From positions 310,001 through 374,000 of the forward strand of contig NZ_CP096256.1 in the NCBI RefSeq assembly GCF_011516635.5: 64,000 nucleotides of DNA. The letters run 5' to 3'. How positions within the stretch are numbered: position 1 is the first letter of the stretch; each line of letters begins with the position of its first letter. The stretch comes from Bradyrhizobium barranii subsp. apii (GTDB lineage: Bacteria; Pseudomonadota; Alphaproteobacteria; Rhizobiales; Xanthobacteraceae). The translations under genes and the position numbers were made by a program. Of this stretch, positions 18,309 to 27,325 are shown piece after piece. The notes under the pieces are model-generated. The model was not told the DNA's origin. It did no database searches and saw only the letters and a list, made by a program, of their open reading frames with translations.

Positions 18309-18467
18309 CGCCGCCTTGCGGGCCGCATGGCGCGGCCGGCAACGGTGCGAGCTCCGTTTACAGGGTGCGCGGGGTTTCGGCAATGCTGCCCCGGCAGGCC
18401 GCCGCGCCTCCGACGTCTGCATCGCCTGGAACACCGGCCGGTAGCTATCCTCGACCATCCGCCTCCC

Positions 18468-19895
18468 GGGGATGTCCCGATCGCTGTTGAACTACGTCGG
18501 GTCGACGTTGCCGGAATGAATATTACGCAGCCCTCGTGACGTGGGCAACGGACTTGATTGTCATGCGATCGTGGTGAGCTTGAAGGGCCGCACGCAGAAC
18601 CGACAATTGCTTATGCGCCTTCAATCGTCGGAAGCCCTTGTTGGCCTCGATCATACCGGCCGCGACCCATCGCAAGGCCATACCGGCATCCCGCCAGCGT
18701 TTAACGTTGCGCGTGACGCGGCGAATGGTGCCCATCATGTTCTCGGCGATATTGGTACAGGCGAGCGATCGGCGAAGCTCCTTCGGCAACTTCAACCGGA
18801 CGACAGTCAGGATTTCGTCGAGGCCTTCGAGGATACTGGCCGCAACGCCGGGCCATTGCTGGTCGAGTCGACGCGCGAGATTGCGGATCAATTTTTCAGC
18901 CTTGTCGGCGTCATCGAGCTCCCAGGCCTGGCGCAGCACCCGGCGGGTGGCCGCATGATGCTCTTTCGGCAGGCGTTCCATGATGTTGCGCGCCTTGTGG
19001 ATCTGGCAGCGCTGGATCGCAGCGGCCGAACCGAAGGTGCGGCGGATCGCCTTCGACAACGCCTTCGCGCCGTCGGCGATGAACAGTCTTGGCACCGTCG
19101 GGTCGAGCCCGCGCGAGACCAGGTTGTCCAGCAGGGCCTGAACCGTTGCTGCATTCTCGGTCGCCCCTTCCACCAGCGCCAGCGGATGCTTGTTGCCTTC
19201 GCCGTCAACCCCGATCGCGGCCACCAGCACGAGATCGTCGTCGAGATGCAGCCCGTCGATTTGGACCACCAGAAGGTCGAGCGCGGACAGATCGGCAGCC
19301 ATGAAGTCGGCCAGCCGCGCCGCCGACAGAGCCACGAACCTCCGCGAGGCCGCCGACTTCGAAATCCCCGATCCGGGCGGTGCCGGCACGTCACCCTCGG
19401 GCAGCCGGACGGCGCGGCCGAACCGGCGCGTCGACACATTGATCAGCATCAGGTTCATCGCCCAGCGACCGAGCCAGTCCTCCTGCGCCGCCGTTTCCCA
19501 GCTCGGGATCGTGACCTCGCGGCCGTCCATGCCCCGGACCCGCGGGCGACCGACCTCGATCTTGCCGCCGTGGAAACCGATCCGCCCCCGCGTTCGGCCC
19601 CAACGGTGCGCCCGCCGCGCCGCATCACGACCGTGGCGCGGCCCGCAGGCCGCTGTCACATCCGCCTCCATCATCGTGCCGAGCGCCTCGATTCCTGCCG
19701 CAAGGCAGAACCGATCGAAGCTCGCTCGCACTTCCGCAAATGATTCTCCACAGCCCCGGTCGCCGGCCAACCAGCCGGTGTGATATCTCTCGTCATGGCG
19801 TTGCTCTCCTTTGTGGAATCAGCACCCCGAGCCTACCGGCTCAAGGTGGGCAACGCCGACCTCTTCAGAAATTCAACAGAACCCGGGACATCCCC
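18468..19895 (-). mobile_element. IS256-family element, copy 2 (frameshifted)
   Basis: Same ends as copy 1 but 1,428 bp: one T is missing in the run after the EKS-coding segment, near 19743. Flanks CGCCTCCC and CAACGCAG do not match, so no target duplication. Confidence 0.9.
18523..19796 (-). pseudogene. IS256-family transposase, copy 2, frameshifted at codon ~18
   Basis: The native ATG at 19796 reads only about 18 codons before a 1-nt deletion (TTCTCC instead of TTTCTCC) changes frame; the rest of the gene is intact. Belongs to the Gly variant (KIEVGRPRV). Confidence 0.88.
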
Positions 19896-19896
19896 C

Positions 19897-20093
19897 AACG
19901 CAGGCATTTGACGCAGTGAACGAAAAACGTTCCAAGTAACCGCGTCTTCGCTGTTAGCGCTTCTCAGATGTTTGATCTTGCTGGCCCGCATGTCGGCGAA
20001 GACGGGATCATATCGATCTATAATGAGATTGTCTCTGCAATCATCTGCGATCAAAACGCCACTCGGTGATAAAAGGCCTTTCTCGATCGCCAT
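19897..20093 (-). pseudogene. Hypothetical protein, N-terminal fragment cut by IS256
   Basis: ATG 20093 starts MAIEKGLLSPSG and runs 65 residues, including IDRYDPVFADMRASKIKHLR and NSEDAVTWNVFRSLRQ, before the IS256 end. The last part resembles N-termini of larger rhizobial proteins of unknown function. Function not assignable. Confidence 0.55.
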
Positions 20094-20179
20094 TTTGGTT
20101 ATGCGTCAAGTATTTCTGCAGTGCAGACATGCACGTCTACCCAGCCGGGTGCGAGATTGTCATCCATCGCTTTAAGCGC

Positions 20180-20611
20180 CCCCCATCGAAGGTACAACCA
20201 CGAGAAGCTCTTCCGGCTCTATCGGGAAGAGAAGCTGACAGTGCGCCGCCGCGGCGGCCGCAAGCGGGCGATCGGGACCAGGGCGCCGATGCTGGCTCCG
20301 ATGATGTCGAACGGCCGGTGGTTCGGACCAACTGACCTGCGGCCGCCGCTTCCGCATCCTGACCGTGGTCGACGACTGCACCCGCGAGTGTCTGGCGCTG
20401 GTGACCGACACCTCGCTCTCCGGCACCCGGGTGGCGCGGGAACAGGACCGGCTGCTGATTGAGCGCAGCAAGCCGAAAATGGTGGTCAGCGACAACGGCA
20501 GCGAGCTCACCAGCAACGCCATCCTGACCTGGGCCGATCAGAGCCGCGTCGCATGGCACTACATCGCGCCGGGTAAGCCCATGCAGAACGCCTTCATCGA
20601 GAGCTTCATGT
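20180..20611 (+). pseudogene. IS3-family orfB transposase fragment
   Basis: Pieces of an rve-type integrase core in two frames: KLFRLYREEKLTVRRRGGRK, then RILTVVDDCTRECLALV (first Asp) and VVSDNGSELTS (second Asp), ending near PMQNAFIESF before the last Glu helix is complete. Deletions near 20300 and loss of the 3' end make it inactive. Confidence 0.8.
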
Positions 20612-20864
20612 ATAGACGGCCCCGCGGATGCAAGGGATTTCAGCAGCACTTGGATACCGGTCGGGTGCGTTCATGTATACGGCCTGTTAGTGCGACCGAT
20701 GCCATGGCCGCTGGCCCTGATGGAGATCGCGGATCGAGGCCTCATCAACGGGTCGCGCTTGTTGCGCTTAAAGCTCTTCGGGCTTGCTCGATCCCCAGCT
20801 CCGCCGGTGTCCATCATGCTGTCATTTGCCCTCACACCATAAGGTGGCCAACATACGCGGAAAG
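20612..20864. other. Unassigned stretch between IS remnants
   Basis: Nothing recognisable. Probably junction DNA between the IS3 and IS110 remnants. Confidence 0.4.
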
Positions 20865-21338
20865 TCAGGCCGCGAGCTTAGGCCGATAGAACTCCCCGGT
20901 CGTCATCATCGCCCAGACGGTCCGAGCCAACTTGTTGGCAACGGCGATGGTGACGACCATGGGCCGACGCCGTTCAAGCAGGGCTTCGATCCAGCCGCCT
21001 CCAACCCGGGAGCGTGCCTTTGGGTACCGAACGACGTTACGTGCTCCGATGACAAGCAAGTGCCTGAGATAGGAATCGCCCTGTTTCGTAATCCGGCCGA
21101 GCCGATCCTTCCCGCCGGTGGAATTCTGCTTAGGCGTCAGGCCAAGCCAGGCCGCGAACTCCCGCCCGGAGTGGAACATTGTCGGGTCCGGCACGGTCGC
21201 GGCGAGAGCCGTGGCCGTTATGGGACCGATCCCGGGAATCGAGGACAGCAACTTCGCCATCGGATTTACTCGCTGGATCTGAGCTAGCTCGCGCTCGATG
21301 GCCTCGACCTGCCGATCCAATTCTTTCAGTTGGTTCAC
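20865..21338 (-). pseudogene. IS110-family transposase, C-terminal fragment
   Basis: Holds the C-terminal Transposase_20 domain: SIPGIGPITATALAA, FAAWLGLTPKQNSTGGK, and YLRHLLVIGARNVVR. The N-terminal DEDD catalytic domain is missing; the frame begins at a GTG within the coiled region next to the glycan synthase stop. Confidence 0.85.
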
Positions 21339-21350
21339 AAGGACGGCTAG

Positions 21351-23297
21351 CTAGCCGAACAGCCGCATCAGCAGGGCCTTGCCGACCGGCGCTGCGCGGA
21401 CACTGCGGAAGGCGCGGACATATTCGCCGGCATAGAATGCGCGCACGACATTGATCCGCGTCGCAACCGCGTCCTCGAAACGAACGCCGAAGCCATCGCG
21501 GGTGCGGCGGACGACGAGCGCGGCCACGTTCTGTCCGTAGACATTGCACTTGATCGAGGCGCCGATTGCGGGTGGGGCGGGATCGATGAAGCGCGCGCCC
21601 GAGATCGAAATGTCGACCATCCGGACCAGCCGCGGCTCCGTACCTTCGTGAATCAGGATCGGCTCGTCACGCTCGAAGCGCTCGGCCTTGCGACGCCGCG
21701 GCTGCTCGATGCAAATGAAGCACACGATCGCCAGCACGACGCAATTGTACAGGCTCCAGGCCAGCGCCAGCCCGCCATAGGCGATGCTGTCGCCGCGCAG
21801 ATGCAGGATGAATGCGTAGGCGATCGCCAGCAGCGTGATCAGCAGGGCGGCGCCATAGAGCCGCAGCAGCGGCCACTCGATGAAGCGGCGATTGCGGTCG
21901 CCGCCCTTGGCCGTCACCTTGAACTTGTGGCCTTGCGGCTTGGCGAGGCCGGTCACGACCGCCTTCAAGACCGCGGGGGCTGCGATGTATTGCGACACGT
22001 CGGTCATGATCGCGAGCGAGCGACCGCGCGAGATCCAAGCCATGGTGAAGGCGTGCCAGACATAGAACGGCATGAAGTACTTCAGAAGCTCGAACAGATC
22101 GGCGTGAACCGCCTTGATGCCGAACAGCAGATAGAGCCACGGCACGACGAGGCCGAAAACCTTGGTGCCATAGACCGCCGCCCAGCTCATGAAAGCGTCG
22201 ACCAGCGACAGCCGGTCCATGAAGGCGAGCTTCGATTGCCGCGAGAACGGCCCGCTGCGGCCCCTGAAGATCTGCATGAAGCCGAGACACCAGCGGCCGC
22301 GCTGCGTGATGTATTCCTTCAATCCCTCCGGCGCGAGGCCGATGGTCAGGCGCTCGTTGAGGCAGACCGTGCGCAATCCCCTTTCCTTCAGGCGCAGCGT
22401 GACGAGATAGTCCTCCGTCACCGAATCGGTCGGAAAGCCGCCGATCTGCATCAGTCCGGAGTAACGGATCAGCGATGAAGTGCCGCAGCAGAACGCGGTG
22501 CCCCAGGCGTCCTTGGCCGGCATAAAAATGTCGAAGAAGAAACGCTGTTCGTCGGGCCAGACGTCGGTTGCGGCGAGATTGGTCTGGATCGGATCCGGAT
22601 TGATGAAGTGCTGCGGCGTCTGCACGACGCCGACGGTGCCGTCCTGCATCAGGCTGATCGCCCGCGTCAGGAAGTCCGGCATCGGGACAAAATCCGCATC
22701 GAGGATCGAGATGAATTCAGGGCGGTCCGGCGGGGCGGATACGTGCTGGAGCGCATGATTGATGTTGCCGGCCTTGGCGTGGCGGTTGTCCGGACGGGTC
22801 AGGTAATTGCAGCCGAGCTCCTGGGCGAGCCGGCGCAGCCAGAGCCGCCGTCCGTCGTCGAGCACCCAGACGCGATAATTGGGATAGTTCAGCCCGGTGG
22901 CGCCGATGATGGTGCGCTCGAGGATCGCCTTCTCTTCATTGTAGGTGCAGATGAAGACGTCGATGCGCGGCGCATTCGTCGACGCCTTGGATTGACACAG
23001 GATGGCATTGACCGCGGGCGAACGGTCGATGGTCCGGCTGAGGAACAGCAACGACAGGCACACCGCGATCATCGAGGCCGCCTCGGCCGCCACGAAGGGA
23101 TAGCCGACCACCGCGTCGGCGGTGAGCCCCAACGGCGGCAGGGTCTGGGTCACCCGCCAGACGAAGTAGTGCAACAGCAGCAGGAACGATATGCCGGTCA
23201 TCATGACGCGCCCCAGCGTCTGCTCGCGCCGGAGCAGCGGCAGGATCGCAAGACAGGCGCCGAAGGCGACCAGCCCGGGCGCGAATGCCGCCATCAT
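21351..23297 (-). CDS. Membrane glycosyltransferase GT2 with C-terminal PilZ domain (BcsA/BgsA-like)
   Basis: 648 residues from ATG 23297, which overlaps the upstream gene's stop. N-terminal membrane helices, then a processive GT2 domain with VLDDGR (147-149), ILDADF (200-202), TEDYLVTL (294-296) and QRGRW (332-336). More helices follow, then a PilZ domain with a basic RRRKAER motif and DISISG (the DxSxxG c-di-GMP site). It should polymerise a beta-glucan or similar polysaccharide in the inner membrane, switched on by c-di-GMP. The synthase plus membrane-fusion pair resembles rhizobial bgsBA and alginate alg8/alg44; the exact product cannot be told. Confidence 0.87.
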   Translation of the reverse strand: MMAAFAPGLVAFGACLAILPLLRREQTLGRVMMTGISFLLLLHYFVWRVTQTLPPLGLTADAVVGYPFVAAEAASMIAVCLSLLFLSRTIDRSPAVNAILCQSKASTNAPRIDVFICTYNEEKAILERTIIGATGLNYPNYRVWVLDDGRRLWLRRLAQELGCNYLTRPDNRHAKAGNINHALQHVSAPPDRPEFISILDADFVPMPDFLTRAISLMQDGTVGVVQTPQHFINPDPIQTNLAATDVWPDEQRFFFDIFMPAKDAWGTAFCCGTSSLIRYSGLMQIGGFPTDSVTEDYLVTLRLKERGLRTVCLNERLTIGLAPEGLKEYITQRGRWCLGFMQIFRGRSGPFSRQSKLAFMDRLSLVDAFMSWAAVYGTKVFGLVVPWLYLLFGIKAVHADLFELLKYFMPFYVWHAFTMAWISRGRSLAIMTDVSQYIAAPAVLKAVVTGLAKPQGHKFKVTAKGGDRNRRFIEWPLLRLYGAALLITLLAIAYAFILHLRGDSIAYGGLALAWSLYNCVVLAIVCFICIEQPRRRKAERFERDEPILIHEGTEPRLVRMVDISISGARFIDPAPPAIGASIKCNVYGQNVAALVVRRTRDGFGVRFEDAVATRINVVRAFYAGEYVRAFRSVRAAPVGKALLMRLFG

Positions 23298-24658
23298 GGC
23301 TTTGCCGCGTCCGTGTTGAACACCACCCGCCCGGTGCGGCCGACTGCGCATTCCTTGCCCGTGGTAGCGAGCTCCGGCATCGAGACCGTCACCCGGTATG
23401 GTTCCTTGTTCAGCGCATCCGGATTGATCGCAAGGTTCGCGGGCGCCCCCGATGCACCGGTGAGGTTGACGATCTCACCCTTGATCGAAGCGCTGCCGTC
23501 GTTCGGCTCAAAGCTCGCCTGCTCACCAAGCCTGAGGCGGTTATAGACGCCTTCGGTGACATTGGCGGTGACCACCGCACCGTTGCAATCAAGCAGCTTG
23601 AGCAGGGGCTGCCCGGCCCTGACGTCCTCGCCTGGCGACGTCATCATCTCCCAGATGCGCCCGGCGACCGGCCCCTTGATGTCGGCTTCGGCCCGGTTGA
23701 TGTAGTGCAATTGCTCCGAGGCAATCTCGTGGGTAAGCCAGTCGATCTCCGCATCGGAATGCACCAGATCGGCGCGCAGATCGCTGACGCGCTGGCGCAT
23801 CTCCTCTTCGCGTTGCACGGAACTCGGCCGGTCATTGTAGCTGTCGCCAAGATAGGTGCCGTTCCTTGCCGCGGTGAGTTCGACCTTGGCGGCGTCGAGC
23901 CGGCGCTGCGCGCCCATCTCGGTCTGATGCGCGATCGCCTGCTCGCGCGTCAGCCTGGCCATTTCGACCGTCGAGACGCTGCCCGATTTGATCAGCGACG
24001 AGGCGCGTTCAACCGCCGCCGTCGCTTCTTCCCGTCGCGCGGCCGCGGCCTCGATCGCGGTCTGGATTTCGGCGATGCGCGCCTCGAGCTGGAGGATGCG
24101 GCCGTCGCGGAACTGGGCCGCCTGGCGCGCGAGGTCCTGTTGCGACGTCTCGGCGGCCGCAAGCTTTGCGGCGAGACTCGGGCGCTCATTCTCCATCCGG
24201 GACATCTGCCGCCGGAGATCGTCGAGCCGCCCTCGATCACCGCGCGCGTTGACGACATGAAGGATCGTATCGCCTTCGTGGACCACACTGAGCTGCGTCG
24301 AGCTCTGCGGCTTCGCTCTCACGGTGCCGTCGATCGGCGAGCGCAGGGTTACGATCCTGGCATTGACCACGGCCTCGACGCTCGAGGTCTGCAGCACGGC
24401 TTTCAGCGGCAGCCATCCGAAGATCGCGACGAGGGCGAGGCCAATGCCGACCTTGAGCAGGCGTCGAACCCACCGGCCCGATCCTGCAGGCGCTTCGGGA
24501 TGGGGGGCGCTATCATTGACAGGCTCGCTGACCGGCTCGTCGTCCGCCGGCTGCAAGCGGTCCTGCAAATCGCGCTGCAGCCCTCGTGCGCCCGATTCCT
24601 CGTCCTTGCTAATGGACGTATGATCTTCGGGAAAGGGCTTCTGCTGTTCCTGATTCAT
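23294..24658 (-). CDS. HlyD/Alg44-like membrane-fusion protein, partner of glycan synthase
   Basis: 454 residues from ATG 24658 (a longer TTG frame is open). Acidic cytosolic N-terminus of about 100 residues, one transmembrane helix (LLKVGIGLALVAIFGWLPL), then a barrel-sandwich lipoyl half-motif (ARIVTLRSPIDGTVRAK), a long coiled coil (about 155-320), and the second half-motif (ADIKGPVAGRIWEMMTSPG). It should link the inner-membrane synthase to the periplasm. Its ATGA overlap with the synthase gene shows one operon. Confidence 0.83.
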   Translation of the reverse strand: MNQEQQKPFPEDHTSISKDEESGARGLQRDLQDRLQPADDEPVSEPVNDSAPHPEAPAGSGRWVRRLLKVGIGLALVAIFGWLPLKAVLQTSSVEAVVNARIVTLRSPIDGTVRAKPQSSTQLSVVHEGDTILHVVNARGDRGRLDDLRRQMSRMENERPSLAAKLAAAETSQQDLARQAAQFRDGRILQLEARIAEIQTAIEAAAARREEATAAVERASSLIKSGSVSTVEMARLTREQAIAHQTEMGAQRRLDAAKVELTAARNGTYLGDSYNDRPSSVQREEEMRQRVSDLRADLVHSDAEIDWLTHEIASEQLHYINRAEADIKGPVAGRIWEMMTSPGEDVRAGQPLLKLLDCNGAVVTANVTEGVYNRLRLGEQASFEPNDGSASIKGEIVNLTGASGAPANLAINPDALNKEPYRVTVSMPELATTGKECAVGRTGRVVFNTDAAKP

Positions 24659-25247
24659 GATGACCGGACCCTGAACTGTCAATGCGCGCGGGGTTCAGAA
24701 ACCGTAATCCTGAACGGCCAATGTGCTTTTGGGGTGCCCCTTCGACATGGGCGCACCGTCCCACCGAACGGGGCCGTTATACGATGGCCCATTGATGGCC
24801 ACTGACGCTATCTTGGGTGGATGAGGGTTGCACACAACCTCGACGTTTGCAACAGTCCTTTTCTACTTATGGCGCGACTAAACCGCGCGCGCTCGTAAAG
24901 CGGCTGCAAGGCTCGACGCTGACGGAAGACACTGTGAATCGGCGTGGGATCTGGACGCCGATCGGGTGTCCCACGTGCTTGATTGACTTCGCGCGTGTCA
25001 ACACTTGGGGCGGACACGCCGCGTCAGGAGGCTCCGGACATGGGCGACGCTGCTGGCCGCGGGCCCGATAGAGCTGGACCGGCGATCATCCGGGGACGGA
25101 TCGAGTAATTCCTCCTTGCCGCAAGCCAATCTCACTGGTTGCGTTAGCGAACCTACAAGGTTTGGCAGGCGACCAACTCAACAAGCTTACGTAACCTAAC
25201 GGCCCCGGTCGCGCAGTGCGGGACATCCCAGACGAAGGAGATCGCAG
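24659..25247. other. Intergenic region upstream of the polysaccharide operon
   Basis: About 590 bp without a convincing gene; should contain the promoter of the minus-strand synthase operon. Confidence 0.45.
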
Positions 25248-25520
25248 ATGGCCTACAAGAAACTCGTCAATCAAAGCGGGCTGACGCTTACGATTTTGCT
25301 CATTACGCGTGTTGACTCGGAGCCGAACCAGTAACGGACCGATTGTGGCGGCGGCACTACCGGCGGGCGGCAGGCAGACGGTTGAGTACGGTAATACGCA
25401 GACTGCTTCCTCAACGGGATCGTGATTTCCTTGTCTTTCGATGGGCGTTTTCGAGCGCCTCGCAGACCGTGACAACTCGCGGCAGGAGCCGGAATAATCT
25501 GCTGAACGACAAGGCCGACC
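25248..25520 (+). pseudogene. Small hypothetical gene, decayed by frameshifts
   Basis: A good site (AAGGAG) precedes ATG 25248, reading MAYKKLVNQSGLTLT and stopping at 28 codons. Conserved-looking sequence continues in other frames: LPAGGRQTVEYGNTQ near 25355-25400, FLNGIV near 25407, and ASQTVTTRG near 25459. Together these look like one short protein broken by at least three indels. Based on coherent sequence across frames and resemblance to rhizobial hypothetical proteins. Confidence 0.5.
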
Positions 25521-25765
25521 CTGTCGGTGTCGCCGCCTGCTCGACGGGGTGCCCCAGATGGACAGAAAGCTCAAGCTCACGCCTCCGTCGCTCCCGTGCA
25601 GCGGTGATCGCGGGCGCCGAATTGTTGAATGGCCTTCCGGCCGCGACGCATCCTGGTTCCTTCATCTGGGTAGTACACAAGGACCGAAGGTGCTCTGGGA
25701 CAAAGTATCCCGCGAGACGGCCAAGAGTCCATGAAACGACCGCAGGTCATCATGGGAGACGGTAT

Positions 25766-27175
25766 ATGCATATGAGCACCAATCTTGCGGTACACGAACC
25801 GACCAACGCGCTCCGGCTGGTTACACAGGCGTATATGCGCCTTCTCCTCATCGCCTTCGCCCTGATGCCGGCCCAGTTCATCGCCTACCTGTATTTCCAG
25901 CAGGATCCCACGCTAAAGTTCGAGAATCACCGGTTCCACGAATTCGCGATTGCCGTCGCCACCCTCGAAGGGCTGTTCGTCACCTATGTGACGTGGCGTT
26001 GCTACCAATCTTCAGGCGAACCTCTGTTGCGTTGGTTGACGCTGGGTTTTCTCGGCTTCGTGCTGATCTATTCGCCGCACGGCGCCTTCACCGGGATGGC
26101 ACACCGCAATATTTGGCTGTTTCTGCTCTATGGGCCGGCATCGCGTCTTGCGATGTCGATTCTACTCTTCGTTGGGCTGCTCAGCTACAACCAGCCGTCA
26201 GACGAGGTCGAGACGCGTTCCGATGCGCGCGCATGGCTGATGTGGATCGGCCTGTTCCTGACGATGGACATAGCCGTCGCCCTGATCGCCTACTCCCCTT
26301 ATGCGGGACACCCCGCGGTACGCTTGTCCATGGAGGGCGGCGCACTGGTGTTCAGCGCGCTGAACGTCACGGCCATGCTTATTCGGCGGCTTCACTCGCC
26401 GCTCATGCTTATTTTCGGCATTTCGGTCGCGTGGTTTGCGCTATCGTCGCTCGCGTTCATTCTGGCGGCGCCGTGGAACCATATGTGGTGGCTCGCCCAC
26501 GGGATCTTTGCTGGCGGGTTCTTCCTGCTCAGCTATGGCGTTGTCCAGGCTTTCCGAACGACGAAATCATTCTCGACCATCTATAGCCAGGAAGAAATGA
26601 TGGCCCGCCTGGCCCAATCGATGGCCGACACCCAAAAGGCGCTACAGCAACTGCAATTGAGCAATCAACGGTTGGAACGCCTTGCCGCCACCGACCCACT
26701 GACCGGTGCCGGAAATCGGCGACACTTCCTCGAGCATATCGGCGCCGAGATCGCGCGGGCCAAACGAACCGGTGCTCCATTATCTCTGTTGTCGCTCGAT
26801 CTCGACCATTTCAAGGATATCAATGACTCACGTGGTCACAGCGTCGGCGACGAGGTCCTCCGTGCATTCGTGCGAAAGTGTCTGGAGGCAATTCGCCCTT
26901 ATGACTCTGTCGCGCGCGTGGGCGGTGAAGAATTCATGGTCTTGCTGCCGGGAGCGACGCTCGACGCGGCTTGCGCGGTAGCCGAGCGCCTACGATCGAC
27001 GATTAAAGGCACTGCATTCGACGTCGAAGCCCAGCCGTCGGTCCGCGTCACCATCAGTGTTGGGGTGTCGGAGCTCGGGCGCGATGGAGACACGCTTGAC
27101 GGATTGCTGAACGTCGCAGATCAGCGGCTCTATCGCGCAAAACATGAAGGTCGCAATCGTGTGATTGCCGCGTAG
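25766..27175 (+). CDS. Membrane diguanylate cyclase (GGDEF)
   Basis: 469 residues. About seven transmembrane helices (25-265), a short coiled coil (275-305), then a GGDEF domain with LDLDHFKDIND (344-353), active-site GGEEF (386-390) and an RxxD inhibitory site, RPYD (377-380), at the standard five-residue spacing. All residues for c-di-GMP synthesis and product inhibition are present. ATG 25766 has GGGAGA upstream. Divergent from the PilZ glycan synthase operon, so it is a good candidate source of its activator. Confidence 0.9.
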   Translation: MHMSTNLAVHEPTNALRLVTQAYMRLLLIAFALMPAQFIAYLYFQQDPTLKFENHRFHEFAIAVATLEGLFVTYVTWRCYQSSGEPLLRWLTLGFLGFVLIYSPHGAFTGMAHRNIWLFLLYGPASRLAMSILLFVGLLSYNQPSDEVETRSDARAWLMWIGLFLTMDIAVALIAYSPYAGHPAVRLSMEGGALVFSALNVTAMLIRRLHSPLMLIFGISVAWFALSSLAFILAAPWNHMWWLAHGIFAGGFFLLSYGVVQAFRTTKSFSTIYSQEEMMARLAQSMADTQKALQQLQLSNQRLERLAATDPLTGAGNRRHFLEHIGAEIARAKRTGAPLSLLSLDLDHFKDINDSRGHSVGDEVLRAFVRKCLEAIRPYDSVARVGGEEFMVLLPGATLDAACAVAERLRSTIKGTAFDVEAQPSVRVTISVGVSELGRDGDTLDGLLNVADQRLYRAKHEGRNRVIAA

Positions 27176-27325
27176 GCTTCGTTCATTCGCGCGCTTACCG
27201 TCGCGGGCCTTGCGAGGCGTTAGTCGAGTTCAGGCAATCGGCGCACACCCGCTGGTCTAAGCGTGTCTTTATGCTACTTGTAAGAGCTTACTGGAATAAC
27301 CGGCGTCAGCGAAGGTTCGACTGTG

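Noticed and set aside
18186..18458. Minus-strand 90-codon frame overlapping the tRNA gene
   Set aside because: It reads through tRNA-Ile2, which is clearly folded; the frame is chance.
21648..24805. Long plus-strand open frames opposite the polysaccharide synthase operon
   Set aside because: Arg/His/Gln-rich antisense frames without ribosome-binding sites; the minus-strand genes have clear domains.
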